From assembly GCF_014652235.1 (NCBI RefSeq), contig NZ_BMYK01000021.1, positions 1 through 64,000 on the forward strand: DNA of 64,000 nt. Reading direction: 5' to 3'. The stretch is from Pseudorhodoferax aquiterrae. GTDB lineage: Bacteria; Pseudomonadota; Gammaproteobacteria; Burkholderiales; Burkholderiaceae_C. Below, piece by piece: positions 48,949-59,020 of the stretch; within the stretch, counting starts at the first letter, position 1; each line of letters opens with the position of its first letter. A program made the translations under genes and the position numbers. Below the pieces are notes generated by a model. That model ran no database searches, had not been told where the DNA came from, and worked only from the letters and a program-made list of their open reading frames with translations.

Positions 48949-49071
48949 GGTTCTGGTTCTGGACACAAGGCCGGCCCAGCATAGTCAGGCGCTGCCGCGT
49001 GCGTCATCCGGAACATCCCCTTTGGGGAAAGCACGTAAGCGGTGCTGCGGAGAGCCCGCGTGCCAGCATCG

Positions 49072-49662
49072 TCAACGCCGGTCCACCAAGGCGTGCGCAA
49101 TGGTCGAGAGGTCGACGTATTCGAGCTCGCTGCCCGCAGGCACGCCGCGCGCGAGCCGCGTGACGGCCAGGCCGCGCGCCTTGAGCGAGGCGGCGATGGC
49201 ATGCGCGGTGGCCTCGCCCTCGGCCGTGAAGTTGGTGGCCAGGATCACCTCCTGCACCACGCCGTCGCAGGCACGCTCGATGAGCTCGTGCATGCCGATC
49301 TCCTTGGGGCCGATGCCGTCCAGGGGGCTGAGCCGCCCCATCAGCACGAAGTAGCGGCCCTTGAAGGCGGCCGTGCGCTCCACGGCCGACTGGTCGGCCG
49401 GCGTCTCCACCACGCAGAGCTTGCTCGCATCGCGGCGCGGATCGGCGCAGGTGCTGCAGATCTCGTCCTCGGTGAAGGTGTGGCACAGCGCGCAGTGGCG
49501 CACGTGGTCCACGGCCTGCGTCAACGCGCGCGCCAGCGCCTGGGCGCCGGCACGGTCGTGCTGCAGCAGGTGAAAGGCCATGCGCGAGGCCGACTTGGCA
49601 CCCACGCCGGGCAGGCGGCGCAGTCCTTCGACGAGCGCCTGCAATGAGCCGGAATCGGCCAC
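49072..49662 (-). CDS. recR: recombination protein RecR
   Basis: A 196-residue RecFOR-pathway protein that forms a DNA clamp ring and helps load RecA. The helix-hairpin-helix [17 protein letters not shown], the zinc cysteines (CALCHTF and CSTCADP), and the Toprim region [10 protein letters not shown] and [16 protein letters not shown] are complete. GTG start at 49662. It is the last gene of dnaX-ybaB-recR, a conserved order. Confidence 0.97.
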   Translation of the reverse strand: MADSGSLQALVEGLRRLPGVGAKSASRMAFHLLQHDRAGAQALARALTQAVDHVRHCALCHTFTEDEICSTCADPRRDASKLCVVETPADQSAVERTAAFKGRYFVLMGRLSPLDGIGPKEIGMHELIERACDGVVQEVILATNFTAEGEATAHAIAASLKARGLAVTRLARGVPAGSELEYVDLSTIAHALVDRR

Positions 49663-49684
49663 CGTGTTCTGGCGGGTGCCTGCC

Positions 49685-50017
49685 TCAGAAAGGGAACTTC
49701 ATGCCGCCCGGCAGGCCGGGCATGCCGGCCGTGAGCTTGCCCATCTTCTCCTGGCTGGTCTCTTCGGCCTTGCGCACGGCGGCGTTGAAGGCGGCGGCGA
49801 CCAGGTCTTCCAGCATGTCCTTGTCGTCGGCCAGCAGGCTGGGGTCGATGGTGATGCGCTTGACGTCGTGCTTGCAGGTCATGACGACCTTGACCAGGCC
49901 GGCACCGGACTCGCCCTCGACCTCGATGAAGGCCAGTTCGTCCTGCGCCTTCTTGAGGTTGTCCTGCATGGCCTGGGCCTGCTTCATGAGGCCGGCCAGT
50001 TGTCCCTTGTTAAACAT
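49685..50017 (-). CDS. ybaB: YbaB/EbfC nucleoid-associated protein
   Basis: A 110-residue DNA-binding protein. It begins with the family helix [20 protein letters not shown], continues with [14 protein letters not shown] and [10 protein letters not shown], and ends in the Gly/Pro-rich [12 protein letters not shown] tail. YbaB dimers bind DNA and influence nucleoid organisation. TAGGAG precedes the ATG. It stands 25 bases after dnaX. Confidence 0.97.
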   Translation of the reverse strand: MFNKGQLAGLMKQAQAMQDNLKKAQDELAFIEVEGESGAGLVKVVMTCKHDVKRITIDPSLLADDKDMLEDLVAAAFNAAVRKAEETSQEKMGKLTAGMPGLPGGMKFPF

Positions 50018-50042
50018 GCGAATACTCCTAAAGGTGTTTGGA

Positions 50043-51833
50043 TCAGAGAGGCTTGATGCCGCTGGCGACGATTTTCGCGCCAAAGTCACGCACCAGGCTT
50101 TGCACATAGGCGTCGTTGCGCACGGTCTCTTCGGCGACGCGCTGTTTCTCGGCAGCGAACGCCGCATTGCGGCGTGCCGGGCTGTCGCTCACCGTGCCCA
50201 CCTCCACGCTGAGCCGGGTGCCCAGGCCGGCCTGCTCCAGCGCGGCGCGCAGGCGCTCGCGGCTGCCGGGCTGGTTCAGCGACTCGCGCTCCACGCGCAG
50301 CATCCAGTGCTCGCCGTCGCGCGCAATCAGCTGGGCCTGCAGCGCCAGCTCGCGCGCCAGCGCGGTGATGGCTTCGGCGGCGACGAGCTGCTGCACGGTC
50401 TGGTGCCACAGGTCGCCCTCCTCGTTCGGCACCAGGCGCGAAGGTCCGGTGGCCGACTGGGGCTGTTCACGCGGGCCGGGCTCGGGTTGCTCGCGCACCG
50501 CGATGGCCACCACGTCCTGCTGCGGCACATGCGGGGGGGCCGCGGGCGCAGGGGCCTGCACTTCCACGGGCGGCATCTCGACCACACGCAGGCGCTCGCC
50601 CCCGGGTCGGGGCGACGCCGCGGCCGGCGGCGGCGCTGCCGCGGGCCGCGGTGCAGGGGCTGGGGCGGGGGGCGGTGCGGCGCGGTTCAGGCCGGCGCCG
50701 GCGTCATGCGGAGTTTTTTTTTCCGCGGTGGCGCTGGCCGGCTTGAAGGCCAACAGCCGCAGCAGCACCATCGTGAGGCCGGCGTACTCGTCCGGCGCCA
50801 GGCCCAGCTCGGTGCGGCCGTGCAGGCAGATGGAATAGAGCAGCTGCGTCTCGTCGGCCGGCATCGCGGCCGCCAGGCGTGCCGCGTCGGCCAGTTCGGC
50901 ATCGTCGCCGTGGGCACCGTCCGGAACGGCCTGCAGCACCGCCATGCGCTGCAGCATGGCGGCCATGTCCTCCAGCGTGGCGGCGGCCGACAGGCCTTGC
51001 AGGCGCAGCTCTTCGCAGGTGTCGACGACCGTGCGCCCGTCACCTTCGGCCAGCGCCTGCAGCAGGCGCAGCACATGGCTGCGGTCGGCGCTGCCCAGCA
51101 TCTGGCGCACGTTGTCTTCCTGCAGCTGGCCGGCGCCGAAGGCGATGGCCTGGTCCGTCAGCGACAGCGCATCGCGCATGGAGCCGCGCGCGGCCCGCGC
51201 GAGCAGGCGCAGCGCGCCCTCGTCGGCCGGCACGCTTTCGGTCTGCAGCACGCGGCCCAGGTGCTCGCGCACGGTCTCCGGCGCCATCGGGCGCAGGTTG
51301 AACTGCAGGCAGCGCGACAGCACGGTGACGGGCACCTTCTGCGGGTCGGTGGTGGCCAGCACGAACTTGAGGTACTCGGGCGGCTCCTCCAGCGTCTTGA
51401 GCATGGCGTTGAACGCCGTGTTCGTGAGCATGTGCACTTCGTCGATCATGAAGACCTTGAAGCGGCCCTGCACCGGCTTGTAGACGGCCTGCTCGAGCAG
51501 GCCCTGCACCTCGTCCACGCCGCGGTTGGAGGCGGCGTCCAGCTCGGTGTAGTCGATGAAGCGGCCGGCGTCGATCTCGGTGCAGGCCTGGCAGACGCCG
51601 CACGGCTGGGCCGTCACGCCGCCCTGCCCGTCCGGCCCCTGGCAATTCAGCGACTTGGCCAGGATGCGCGACACCGTGGTCTTGCCGACGCCGCGCGTGC
51701 CCGTGAACAGATAGGCGTGGTGCAAGCGCTGGCTGGTCAGCGCGTTCTCGAGCGCCCGGACCACATGTTCCTGCCCCACCATCTCTCCAAACGTCTTGGG
51801 TCGGAATTTGCGCGCGAGAACCAGATAGGACAT
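50043..51833 (-). CDS. dnaX: DNA polymerase III subunits tau and gamma
   Basis: A 596-residue clamp loader subunit (tau). The Walker A is in [12 protein letters not shown], zinc cysteines follow in [13 protein letters not shown], and the DEVHM Walker B and sensor [10 protein letters not shown] are normal. A Pro/Ala-rich linker (about 375-460) separates the ATPase from the C-terminal DnaB/alpha-binding domain. The codons for E371-K372-K373-T374 contain nine consecutive A. A -1 slip there stops at 376 residues and a +1 slip at 381, so a gamma-length protein could be made as in E. coli or Thermus. ATG start at 51833. Confidence 0.97.
   Translation of the reverse strand: MSYLVLARKFRPKTFGEMVGQEHVVRALENALTSQRLHHAYLFTGTRGVGKTTVSRILAKSLNCQGPDGQGGVTAQPCGVCQACTEIDAGRFIDYTELDAASNRGVDEVQGLLEQAVYKPVQGRFKVFMIDEVHMLTNTAFNAMLKTLEEPPEYLKFVLATTDPQKVPVTVLSRCLQFNLRPMAPETVREHLGRVLQTESVPADEGALRLLARAARGSMRDALSLTDQAIAFGAGQLQEDNVRQMLGSADRSHVLRLLQALAEGDGRTVVDTCEELRLQGLSAAATLEDMAAMLQRMAVLQAVPDGAHGDDAELADAARLAAAMPADETQLLYSICLHGRTELGLAPDEYAGLTMVLLRLLAFKPASATAEKKTPHDAGAGLNRAAPPPAPAPAPRPAAAPPPAAASPRPGGERLRVVEMPPVEVQAPAPAAPPHVPQQDVVAIAVREQPEPGPREQPQSATGPSRLVPNEEGDLWHQTVQQLVAAEAITALARELALQAQLIARDGEHWMLRVERESLNQPGSRERLRAALEQAGLGTRLSVEVGTVSDSPARRNAAFAAEKQRVAEETVRNDAYVQSLVRDFGAKIVASGIKPL
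50714..50722 (-). promoter_or_regulatory. A9 slippery run in dnaX (putative gamma-producing site)
   Basis: Nine consecutive A on the coding strand, in frame GAA-AAA-AAA-ACT. In the -1 frame a TGA follows after AAC-TCC-GCA, and in the +1 frame a TGA follows after eight codons. Such runs cause transcriptional slippage in Thermus dnaX and ribosomal frameshifting in E. coli dnaX. Confidence 0.7.
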
Positions 51834-51877
51834 CCGCGCATTCTACGAACCGGTCCGGAGGGGAATTCGGCCACGGC

Positions 51878-51883
51878 TACAAT
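51878..51883 (+). promoter_or_regulatory. -10 box of the SRP RNA gene
   Basis: TACAAT lies seven bases before the RNA start at 51891, correct spacing for sigma-70. The -35 region shows no strong match. Confidence 0.6.
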
Positions 51884-51890
51884 GCGCCCC

Positions 51891-51984
51891 GACGGGCCTT
51901 CCCGCATGGTGAAGCGGCCAACCGGGTCAGGTGGGGAACCAAGCAGCCCTAACTGTGGAGCCAGTGCCGGGGTCAAGGCTCGTC
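51891..51984 (+). ncRNA. ffs: signal recognition particle 4.5S RNA
   Basis: About 94 bases with the universal SRP core GGTCAGG, GGAA and AGCAGCC in the right order (51928-51955), which forms the asymmetric and symmetric loops bound by Ffh. The ends GACGGGCCTT and AAGGCTCGTC pair to close the long hairpin, allowing G-U pairs. A C/T-rich tail ending in TTTT follows. It is divergent from dnaX, a common proteobacterial arrangement. Confidence 0.92.
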
Positions 51985-52293
51985 ACCTTTCCTTCTCCCT
52001 CTTTTCGCATGGACGCCGCGCCAGCGGTGCTGCGAGCGTGCCCGGGCCCATGGGCCCGCCCTGCAGCAGTCCAGCCAACGCCCACCGTCCTCGCAGCCGC
52101 TCAGCGGTTTGCGGCGTCCCACAAGCCGCATCGGCGCAGCACAGATCCCTTTCGTCCAGCCGCGTGGCGCTGCCCGCGCGATGCTGCATGGCTACCGCCC
52201 GCGCATTCCATGCTTGTGCTGCGGTTTCCCGCCTGTCGGCACGCAGTAATATGATCTAAAACTGATCAATTAAAGCGACCAAAACGCACAAAA
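51985..52293. other. 309-base region between ffs and the hybrid kinase gene
   Basis: No convincing gene. The first part is GC-rich and includes GGGCCCATGGGCCC, a perfect palindrome near 52040-52053. The last 50 bases before the kinase ATG are strongly AT-rich, as expected for a promoter, and contain TAATAT and the inverted repeat TGATC (7 bases) GATCA near 52253-52269, a possible operator. Confidence 0.5.
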
Positions 52294-55200
52294 ATGGGTG
52301 CTAATAACGCTCGTGGGACCTTATCGTCTGTCTTACTGCGCGAATGGCTGCTCTGGGCTGGTGTACTTGCTGTTCTTGCCGGCCTGATGGTGTACGCACT
52401 GGTGCGGGAGCACCGGCGCGTCGAAGTTTCGGAAAGCATCCGCCTGCAGACACAGGCCCAGGTCGTGGAGCACCATGTCCGCCGCCAATTGGAGAGCGTC
52501 GACCAGGCATTGCGCACCACCTTGCAGGCCGCCGCCCACGGGCCCGTGGCGACGGGCGGCGTCGGCGGGACGACCCTGCATGCGCTGGCCGACGTGATGC
52601 CGGGCGTGCGTACGCTGATGGTGCTGGACGCCAGAGGCACCGTGCTGACGGCGAACCGGCCCGAACTGCTGGGACGCAACTACGGCGAACGCGACTTCTT
52701 CCGGGCGGCCGTGGCCGCCCCGCAAGCCGGCATGCTGGCGCTCTCGGCACCGTTCCGCTCCTACCTGGGCAGCGTGGCGCTGAACGCCGCGCGCGCCGGC
52801 CTGGCATCCGATGGCCGCGTGCAGCATGTGGTCAGCGCGACGCTGGACCCGGAGTACTTCGGCGGCGTACTCGGTTCGGTCACTTACGCCCCCGACATGT
52901 GGGCCGCGGTGGTGCACGGCGCAGGCCGGCCGTTCCAGGTCGCCCCCTTGACGGCCGGCGACATGCTGGAGGACCTGCAGGAGGACGGCTCGTTCTGGCA
53001 GCAGCACGCCACGGCGGGCACGCCGCACAGCCTGGTACGCGACCATGGCACCGGCCTGGACAGGCTGGTGGCGGTGCGCACCGTGCTGTCGCCGCAGGTG
53101 CGGATCGACCACCCCCTGGTGGTGGCCGTTGGCCGCTCCGAAGCCGCCATGTACGCCCCCATCTGGCAGCAGGCGCAGACCTACGGCCTGCTGTTCGCCG
53201 CCGCGGCCCTGGCCAGCGGCGTGGGGCTGGGCCTGCTGCAGCGGCGCCGCCTGCAGGTCGCGGCGTTGCAGGAGGCCGGCCGCGCGGCGCGGCAGGACAG
53301 CGAGGAACGCGTGGCACTGGCCCTGCGCGGTGCCGATCTGGGCCTGTGGGAATGGAACCTGGACAGCGGCCGCATGGTGCTCGATGCGCGCGGCTGCAGC
53401 ATGCTGGGTTTGACGCCGGCGCAGCTGCAGCTGGAGCACAGGCCCTGGGCCGAGCGGCTGCACCCCGACGACGCGGCCGCCGTGCTGGCCCATGCCACGG
53501 ACCACGCGCAGGGCCGCGCCCTGCGCTTCGAGGCCGAATTCCGCGTGCGCCATGCCGACGGCCACTGGGTCTGGATCCTGTCGCGCGGCAACCGCGTCGA
53601 CGGCCTGCCGGTGCGCCTCGCCGGCACCCACATGGATGTGACGGCGCGCCAGCAGGCGGCCCAGGCCCTGGCCGCGCGCGAGGCCGAACTGCGCGACTTC
53701 AAGAGCATGCTGGACGAGACGCTGGACTGCGTGTTCATCCTGGACGCCCAGACCTTGCAGTTCCTCTACGTCAACGAGGGCGCGATCCGCATGAGCGGCT
53801 ACGGCGAGGCGGAACTGCTCACGATGAAGCCGACCGACCTGCTGTGGGACACCACGCCCGCGCAGTACCTCGAACGCACACGGCCGCTGGTGGAAGGGCG
53901 CGAGCCGGCGCAGCTCGTGGAGGTCGTGCACCGGCACCGTGACGGGCACCCGATCCCGGCCGAGGTGTTCCTGCAATACCTGCCGGCCACCGCGGAGCGC
54001 CGCCCGCGCTTCCTGGCCGTGGTGCGCGACATCACGGCGCGGCGCGCCCAGACCGCGCTGGAGCTGTCCGAGGCACGCTTTCGCATGCTCATCGAAGGCG
54101 CGCCGGCGGCCATCGCCATCCTGCGCGGCGAGCGCTTCGAGTACACCAACCGGCGCTTCCTCGCCATGCACGGCTACGACAGCGGCGACGACCTGGCCGG
54201 CAGCCCCTGGCGCGCGGCGTTCGCGGTCGATGCGCACGCCATCCTGGCTGCGCCCCGGGCCACGCCGGCCAGCGCGGGGAAGGCGCACAGCACCCGCAAG
54301 AACGGCGAGCTGCTGCCGGTGCTCGTGGCCTGCACCGCGGTGGAGCTGTCCGACGGTCCGGCCACGGTGGTGTTCCTGCAGGACATCTCGGACCTGGAAC
54401 GCGCCGAGGCCGAACTGGTGCAGGCGCGCGACGCGGCCGAGCAGGCCAGCCGCGCCAAGGCCGCCTTCGTCGCCAACATGAGCCACGAGGTCCGCACCCC
54501 GCTCAACGCCATCCTGGGCCTGGCCTACCTGCTCGAACACGGATCGCTGCAGGGCGAGCCGCTGGACCTGGTGCGCAAGATCCACGCGGCCGGGCGCACG
54601 CTGCTGGGCACCATCAACCACGTGCTGGACATCTCCAAGATCGAGGCCGGCCGCCTGGAGATCGAGCGCGCGCCGTTCCGGCTCGACGAGGTCATCGACA
54701 ACGTGGCCACCATCATGGGGGCCAACGTCGGCGACAAGCCGCTGGAGCTCGTGATCTCGCCGCCGCCGCTGGGCGCAGGCCAGCTGATGGGCGACGCGTT
54801 GCGGCTGCAGCAGGTGCTCGTGAACCTCACCGCCAACGCCATCAAGTTCACCGAACGCGGCCAGATCACCCTGCACACGGAGCTCGAGCACCGCGACCGC
54901 CGCCAGGTGCGGCTGCGCTTCTCGGTGGCCGATTCGGGCATCGGCATCCCGGCCGACAAGGTGGGCGAGATCTTCGCCCCGTTCGCACAGGCCGACACCT
55001 CGACCACGCGGCGCTTCGGCGGCACGGGCCTGGGCCTGGCGATCTGCCGGCAGCTGGTGGAACTCATGGGCGGGCAGATCGGCGTGCACAGCACGCCCGG
55101 CAAAGGCAGCACCTTCTGGTTCTCGCTGCCGTTCGAGCCGGCGCCGGCCACGCACTTCTCCTCGCCCGCCATGCTGCAGGTGCAGGCGCTGGTGGCAGAC

Positions 55201-56628
55201 GACAACCCGCTCGTGTGCGAAGCCGCCGTCGCCACGGCGCGCGGGCTGGGCTGGCAGATGGATGCCGTGGCCTCGGGCAGCGACGCGCTGGCCTTCATCG
55301 AGCGGCGCCTGACGACGCAGGCCCTGCCCGACGTGGTGCTGCTGGACTGGCGCATGCCCGGCATGGACGGGCTGGCCGCCGCGCGGGCCATCCGTGCCAC
55401 GGTGCCGCCCCACGCCTGCCCCATCGTCATCATGGTGACGGCCCATGCGCGCGGCGCGCTGCTGGCCGAGGCCGGCCCCGACCTCGTGGACGCCGTGCTG
55501 GACAAGCCGCTCACCGGCTCCAAGCTCTACGACGCGGTGGTGCAGGCGCAGCGCCGCCGCAGTGCCACGCCCGAGGCCCCGGTGGCCGGGCAGGCGGCGC
55601 AGGAGCAGCCGCTGGCCGGCTTGTCCATCCTGGTGGTGGACGACAGCGAGATCAACCGCGAGGTGGCGCAGCGCATCCTGCAGCGTGCCGGCGCTTGCGT
55701 GGTGCTGGCCAGCGATGGCCAACAGGCGCTGGACCGGTTGGACGACAGCACGGCCCCGGCCGTGGACATCGTGCTGATGGATGTGCAGATGCCCGTCATG
55801 GACGGCATCGAGGCCACCCGCCGGCTGCGGCGCGCCTCACGGATGGCGCACCTGCCCGTGGTCGCCCTGACCGCCGGCGCCTTCAAGAGCCAGCAGGACG
55901 CGGCCTGGGCCGCGGGCATGAACGGCTTCATCGGCAAGCCCTTCGACGTGGCCGAGGCCATCGCGCTGATCCGGCGCCTGACGGGGCGCGACGGCACGCC
56001 CGCGGCCGTGGCCGCGCCGGCAGCGCGGCGCGCGGCGCTGGCGCGGCCCGAACTGCCGGGCATCGACATGGCGCAGGGCCTGCAGATCTGGGCGGACGAG
56101 CGCGCCTACCGGCGCTTCCTCGCGCGCTTCCTCGACGAGCATGGCGCCAACGCCCAGGAGATCCGCAGCCTGCTGGCAGCCGGCGATGCCGAGCGGGCCG
56201 CTGCGCTGGCGCACCGTCTGCGCGGCGGCGCTGCCCACCTGGCCCTGCCGCAGACCACCGAGGCCGCGGCCGAGGTCGAGCTGGCGCTGCAACGCGGCCA
56301 GGATCCGACCGCGGCCCTGCAGCGGCTGGAGCAGGCACTGGCCACGGCCAGTGCCTCGGCGCGGCAGTTGCAAGCCACCGAGCCGGTCTCCGCACCGGCG
56401 GCACCGGCCGCAGCCGCCGCGCCGGCCACCGCGGCCAAACGGCAGCAGCTGCTGCAGGCCCTGCTGCGGGCGCTCGACGCCGACGACCCCGGCCCCGCCG
56501 AGGCCTTGCTGACCGCGCTGGGCCCGCAGCTTTCGCCCGCCGACCGGCAGGTCCTGCAGGACCTGCTGGACAGCTACGACTTCCGCGGCGGCGAGCGCTA
56601 TGTGCGCCGCCTGCTCGACAACCCATGA
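52294..56628 (+). CDS. hybrid sensor histidine kinase with two receivers and an HPt domain
   Basis: A 1444-residue BarA/ArcB-type phosphorelay protein. TM1 near 12-35 and TM2 near 290-312 flank a dCache-like extracytoplasmic sensor. Then come three PAS segments, HisKA with H731 (MSHEVRTPLN), HATPase with G boxes (GTGLGLAICRQL), receiver 1 with D1018 (LLDWRMPG), receiver 2 with D1163 (VLMDVQMP) and HPt with H1307 (AHRLRGGAAH). A phosphate can thus move H731 to D to H1307 and onward. The HD-GYP regulator gene overlaps or abuts it and is the likely final receiver. Confidence 0.95.
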   Translation: MGANNARGTLSSVLLREWLLWAGVLAVLAGLMVYALVREHRRVEVSESIRLQTQAQVVEHHVRRQLESVDQALRTTLQAAAHGPVATGGVGGTTLHALADVMPGVRTLMVLDARGTVLTANRPELLGRNYGERDFFRAAVAAPQAGMLALSAPFRSYLGSVALNAARAGLASDGRVQHVVSATLDPEYFGGVLGSVTYAPDMWAAVVHGAGRPFQVAPLTAGDMLEDLQEDGSFWQQHATAGTPHSLVRDHGTGLDRLVAVRTVLSPQVRIDHPLVVAVGRSEAAMYAPIWQQAQTYGLLFAAAALASGVGLGLLQRRRLQVAALQEAGRAARQDSEERVALALRGADLGLWEWNLDSGRMVLDARGCSMLGLTPAQLQLEHRPWAERLHPDDAAAVLAHATDHAQGRALRFEAEFRVRHADGHWVWILSRGNRVDGLPVRLAGTHMDVTARQQAAQALAAREAELRDFKSMLDETLDCVFILDAQTLQFLYVNEGAIRMSGYGEAELLTMKPTDLLWDTTPAQYLERTRPLVEGREPAQLVEVVHRHRDGHPIPAEVFLQYLPATAERRPRFLAVVRDITARRAQTALELSEARFRMLIEGAPAAIAILRGERFEYTNRRFLAMHGYDSGDDLAGSPWRAAFAVDAHAILAAPRATPASAGKAHSTRKNGELLPVLVACTAVELSDGPATVVFLQDISDLERAEAELVQARDAAEQASRAKAAFVANMSHEVRTPLNAILGLAYLLEHGSLQGEPLDLVRKIHAAGRTLLGTINHVLDISKIEAGRLEIERAPFRLDEVIDNVATIMGANVGDKPLELVISPPPLGAGQLMGDALRLQQVLVNLTANAIKFTERGQITLHTELEHRDRRQVRLRFSVADSGIGIPADKVGEIFAPFAQADTSTTRRFGGTGLGLAICRQLVELMGGQIGVHSTPGKGSTFWFSLPFEPAPATHFSSPAMLQVQALVADDNPLVCEAAVATARGLGWQMDAVASGSDALAFIERRLTTQALPDVVLLDWRMPGMDGLAAARAIRATVPPHACPIVIMVTAHARGALLAEAGPDLVDAVLDKPLTGSKLYDAVVQAQRRRSATPEAPVAGQAAQEQPLAGLSILVVDDSEINREVAQRILQRAGACVVLASDGQQALDRLDDSTAPAVDIVLMDVQMPVMDGIEATRRLRRASRMAHLPVVALTAGAFKSQQDAAWAAGMNGFIGKPFDVAEAIALIRRLTGRDGTPAAVAAPAARRAALARPELPGIDMAQGLQIWADERAYRRFLARFLDEHGANAQEIRSLLAAGDAERAAALAHRLRGGAAHLALPQTTEAAAEVELALQRGQDPTAALQRLEQALATASASARQLQATEPVSAPAAPAAAAAPATAAKRQQLLQALLRALDADDPGPAEALLTALGPQLSPADRQVLQDLLDSYDFRGGERYVRRLLDNP

Positions 56629-56648
56629 CCGCGCCCCAAGGAGCCCCC

Positions 56649-57680
56649 ATGCAGCGCCGCCGGCCCATCCTGATCGTCGATGACGAACCGGCCAATCTCG
56701 CCACCCTGCGCCAGATCCTGGCCGACGAGCACCCGCTCGTGTTCGCCCGCGACGGCGCCGAGGCCCTGGCCGCCGCGCACAAGCACCAGCCGGCCTTGGT
56801 GCTGTTGGACATCCGCATGCCCGACATGGACGGCTATGCGCTGTGCCGCCGCCTGAAGGCCGAGCCGGCCACGCGCGACACGCCGGTGATCTTCGTGACC
56901 GCGCTGTCCGATGTCGGCGACGAGGCCGCGGGCTTTGCCGCCGGGGGCGTGGACTACATCGTCAAGCCGGTGTCTGCGCCCATCGTGCGCGCCCGGGTGC
57001 GCACCCATTTGTCCCTGGTGCGCGCGACGGCGCTGGAGGCCAGCTACCGCACCGCCATCTTCATGCTGGGCGAGGCCGGCCACTACAACGACAACGACAC
57101 CGGCGTGCACATCTGGCGCATGGCGGCCTACGCCCGGCTGCTGGCCCAAGCCTGGGGCTGGGACCCGGAACAGGCGGCCATGCTGGAGCTGGCCGCCCCC
57201 ATGCACGACACCGGCAAGATCGGCATTCCCCACACCATCCTGTGCAAGCCCGGCAAGCTCGACGAGGCCGAATGGGAAATCATGCGCACGCACCCGCGCA
57301 TCGGCCACGACATCCTGGTCAAGAGCCGCGCGCCGGTGTTCCAGCTCGCGGCCGAGGTGGCGCTGGCCCACCACGAGCGCTGGGACGGCACGGGCTATCC
57401 GCAGGGGCTGGCCGGCAAGGACATCCCGGAATCGGCGCGCATCGTCGCCATCGCCGACGTGTTCGACGCACTCAGCATGCGCCGGCCCTACAAGGAGCCC
57501 TGGCCGCTGGACCGCATCATGCAGGCGCTGCACGACGGCACCGGATCGCATTTCGATCCGGAGATGGCGCCCGTGTTCGCATCCATCCTGCCGCAGGTGC
57601 TGCAGGTCAAGCAGCGCTGGGACCAGCGCGAGGCCGACGAGGGCGAGCCCTTCAGTGCCTCGGCGCTGCTGCCACCCTAG
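56649..57680 (+). CDS. HD-GYP response regulator (c-di-GMP phosphodiesterase)
   Basis: A 343-residue response regulator: receiver domain with phospho-Asp D54 (LLDIRMPDMDG), then an HD-GYP domain with H186-D187 (HDTGKIG) and G249-Y250-P251 (HHERWDGTGYP), the full catalytic signature. It would cut c-di-GMP when phosphorylated by the hybrid kinase. ATG at 56649 has AAGGAG before it; an ATG at 56625 overlaps the kinase stop (ATGA) and would add eight residues. Its TAG stop shares CTAG with the stop of the convergent flavoprotein gene. Confidence 0.95.
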   Translation: MQRRRPILIVDDEPANLATLRQILADEHPLVFARDGAEALAAAHKHQPALVLLDIRMPDMDGYALCRRLKAEPATRDTPVIFVTALSDVGDEAAGFAAGGVDYIVKPVSAPIVRARVRTHLSLVRATALEASYRTAIFMLGEAGHYNDNDTGVHIWRMAAYARLLAQAWGWDPEQAAMLELAAPMHDTGKIGIPHTILCKPGKLDEAEWEIMRTHPRIGHDILVKSRAPVFQLAAEVALAHHERWDGTGYPQGLAGKDIPESARIVAIADVFDALSMRRPYKEPWPLDRIMQALHDGTGSHFDPEMAPVFASILPQVLQVKQRWDQREADEGEPFSASALLPP

Positions 57681-59008
57681 GCGTCCCCAGGGTCAGCGCT
57701 CCGCATCGGCGCCCCGGCCGGCTCGCGCTGCGCCTCGCGCAGGTGGGCCAGCACGCCCTCGGCCGCCACCACCCCGCTGGCCAGGCAGGCCGTCAGCAGG
57801 TAGCCGCCCGTCGGAGCTTCCCAGTCCAGCATCTCGCCGGCGCAGAACACGCCGGGCAAGGCCTTGAGCATCAGGCCGGCGTCCAGCGCCTGCAGGGCCA
57901 CGCCGCCTGCGGTGCTGATGGCCTCGGCCACCGGCCGCGGCGCAGCGAGTTGCAGCGGCACGGCCTTGATCGCCTGGGCCAGTGCAGCCGGGTCATGCAG
58001 GGTCTCGGGGGGCAGCACCTCGTGCAGCAGCGCCAGCTTGATGCCCTCCAGACCGAGCCGGCTTTTCAGATGGCTGGACAGCGAACGCGCGCCGCGTGGG
58101 TGGCGGCAGGCGGCCAGCACCTGCTCTGGCGTGCGGTCGGGCAGCAGGTCCAGCCACAGCCGGGCCTGGCCGGTGCGCGCGATCTCCTCGCGCAGCAGGC
58201 GCGATGCGGCATAGACCAGGCTGCCCTCGATGCCCGTGGCCGTGGCGACGAACTCGCCCTTGCGCGCGAACCAGCCGCCCTGGCCATCGGCGCAGCGCAG
58301 CGCGACCGACTTGAAGGGCTGGCCCGCAAAACGCTCGGCGAAATGCGCGCTCCAGGCCCCGCCGGCCGCAGCGCGCGGCGTGGGCCGCAGGTCGAAGCCG
58401 CAGTTGGCCGGGGCCAGCGGCGCGATCGCCACCTGGCGCGCGGCCAGCAGCGGCAGCCAGGCCGCATCCGAGCCCAGGCGTGGCCAGCTGGCGCCGCCCA
58501 GGGCCAGCACCGTGGCGGCCGGGTGCGTCTGCACGGCGCCGGCGGGTGTCTCGAACTGCAGGTCGCCGTCCGCGGTCCAGCCGGTCCAGCGGTGGCGCAT
58601 GTGCAGGCGCACGCCGGCCGCGCGCAACCGGTGCAGCCAGGCGCGCAGCAGCGGCGCAGCCTTCATGTCGGTGGGGAACACGCGGCCCGAGGTGCCGACG
58701 AAGGTCGCCACGCCCAAGCCGGCAGCCCAGGCGCGCACGCCCTGCGCGTCGAGCCGCGCAAGCCAGCCGGCCACTGCGCCCTGCTGCGCGGCGTAGCGCG
58801 CGACGAAGCGCGCCGCGTCCTCGGAATGCGTGAGATTGAGGCCGCCCTTGCCGGCCAGCAGGAACTTGCGGCCGACCGAGGGCATGGCGTCGTAAAGGTC
58901 TACCGACAGGCCGGCGCCGGCCAGCCGCTCGGCCGCCATGAGCCCGGCCGGACCGCCGCCGACGACGGCGATGTGCGGGGTCTGCCTCATGTTCTGCGCG
59001 CCCTGCAT
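57677..59008 (-). CDS. BaiN/HI0933-type flavoprotein (NAD(P)/FAD oxidoreductase)
   Basis: A 443-residue two-dinucleotide-binding flavoprotein. The FAD Rossmann motif VVGGGPAGLMAAERLAGAG starts near residue 14, followed by GRKFLLAGKGGLNLTHSED, typical of this family, and the C-terminal FAD segment FCAGEMLDWEAPTGGYLLT. The substrate is not known. ATG at 59008; an ATG at 58990 (MRQTPHIAVV) is a good alternative. Convergent with the HD-GYP gene, sharing CTAG. Confidence 0.88.
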   Translation of the reverse strand: MQGAQNMRQTPHIAVVGGGPAGLMAAERLAGAGLSVDLYDAMPSVGRKFLLAGKGGLNLTHSEDAARFVARYAAQQGAVAGWLARLDAQGVRAWAAGLGVATFVGTSGRVFPTDMKAAPLLRAWLHRLRAAGVRLHMRHRWTGWTADGDLQFETPAGAVQTHPAATVLALGGASWPRLGSDAAWLPLLAARQVAIAPLAPANCGFDLRPTPRAAAGGAWSAHFAERFAGQPFKSVALRCADGQGGWFARKGEFVATATGIEGSLVYAASRLLREEIARTGQARLWLDLLPDRTPEQVLAACRHPRGARSLSSHLKSRLGLEGIKLALLHEVLPPETLHDPAALAQAIKAVPLQLAAPRPVAEAISTAGGVALQALDAGLMLKALPGVFCAGEMLDWEAPTGGYLLTACLASGVVAAEGVLAHLREAQREPAGAPMRSADPGDA

Positions 59009-59020
59009 GGCGCCTGTTCA

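Noticed and set aside
52040-52053. GGGCCCATGGGCCC as a terminator of ffs
   Set aside because: It is a palindrome without a T tract and lies about 55 bases beyond the RNA; the RNA's own hairpin and T-rich tail suffice.
52333-55722. Long leftward open frame opposite the hybrid kinase
   Set aside because: No recognisable domain, and the other strand shows HisKA, HATPase and receiver motifs.
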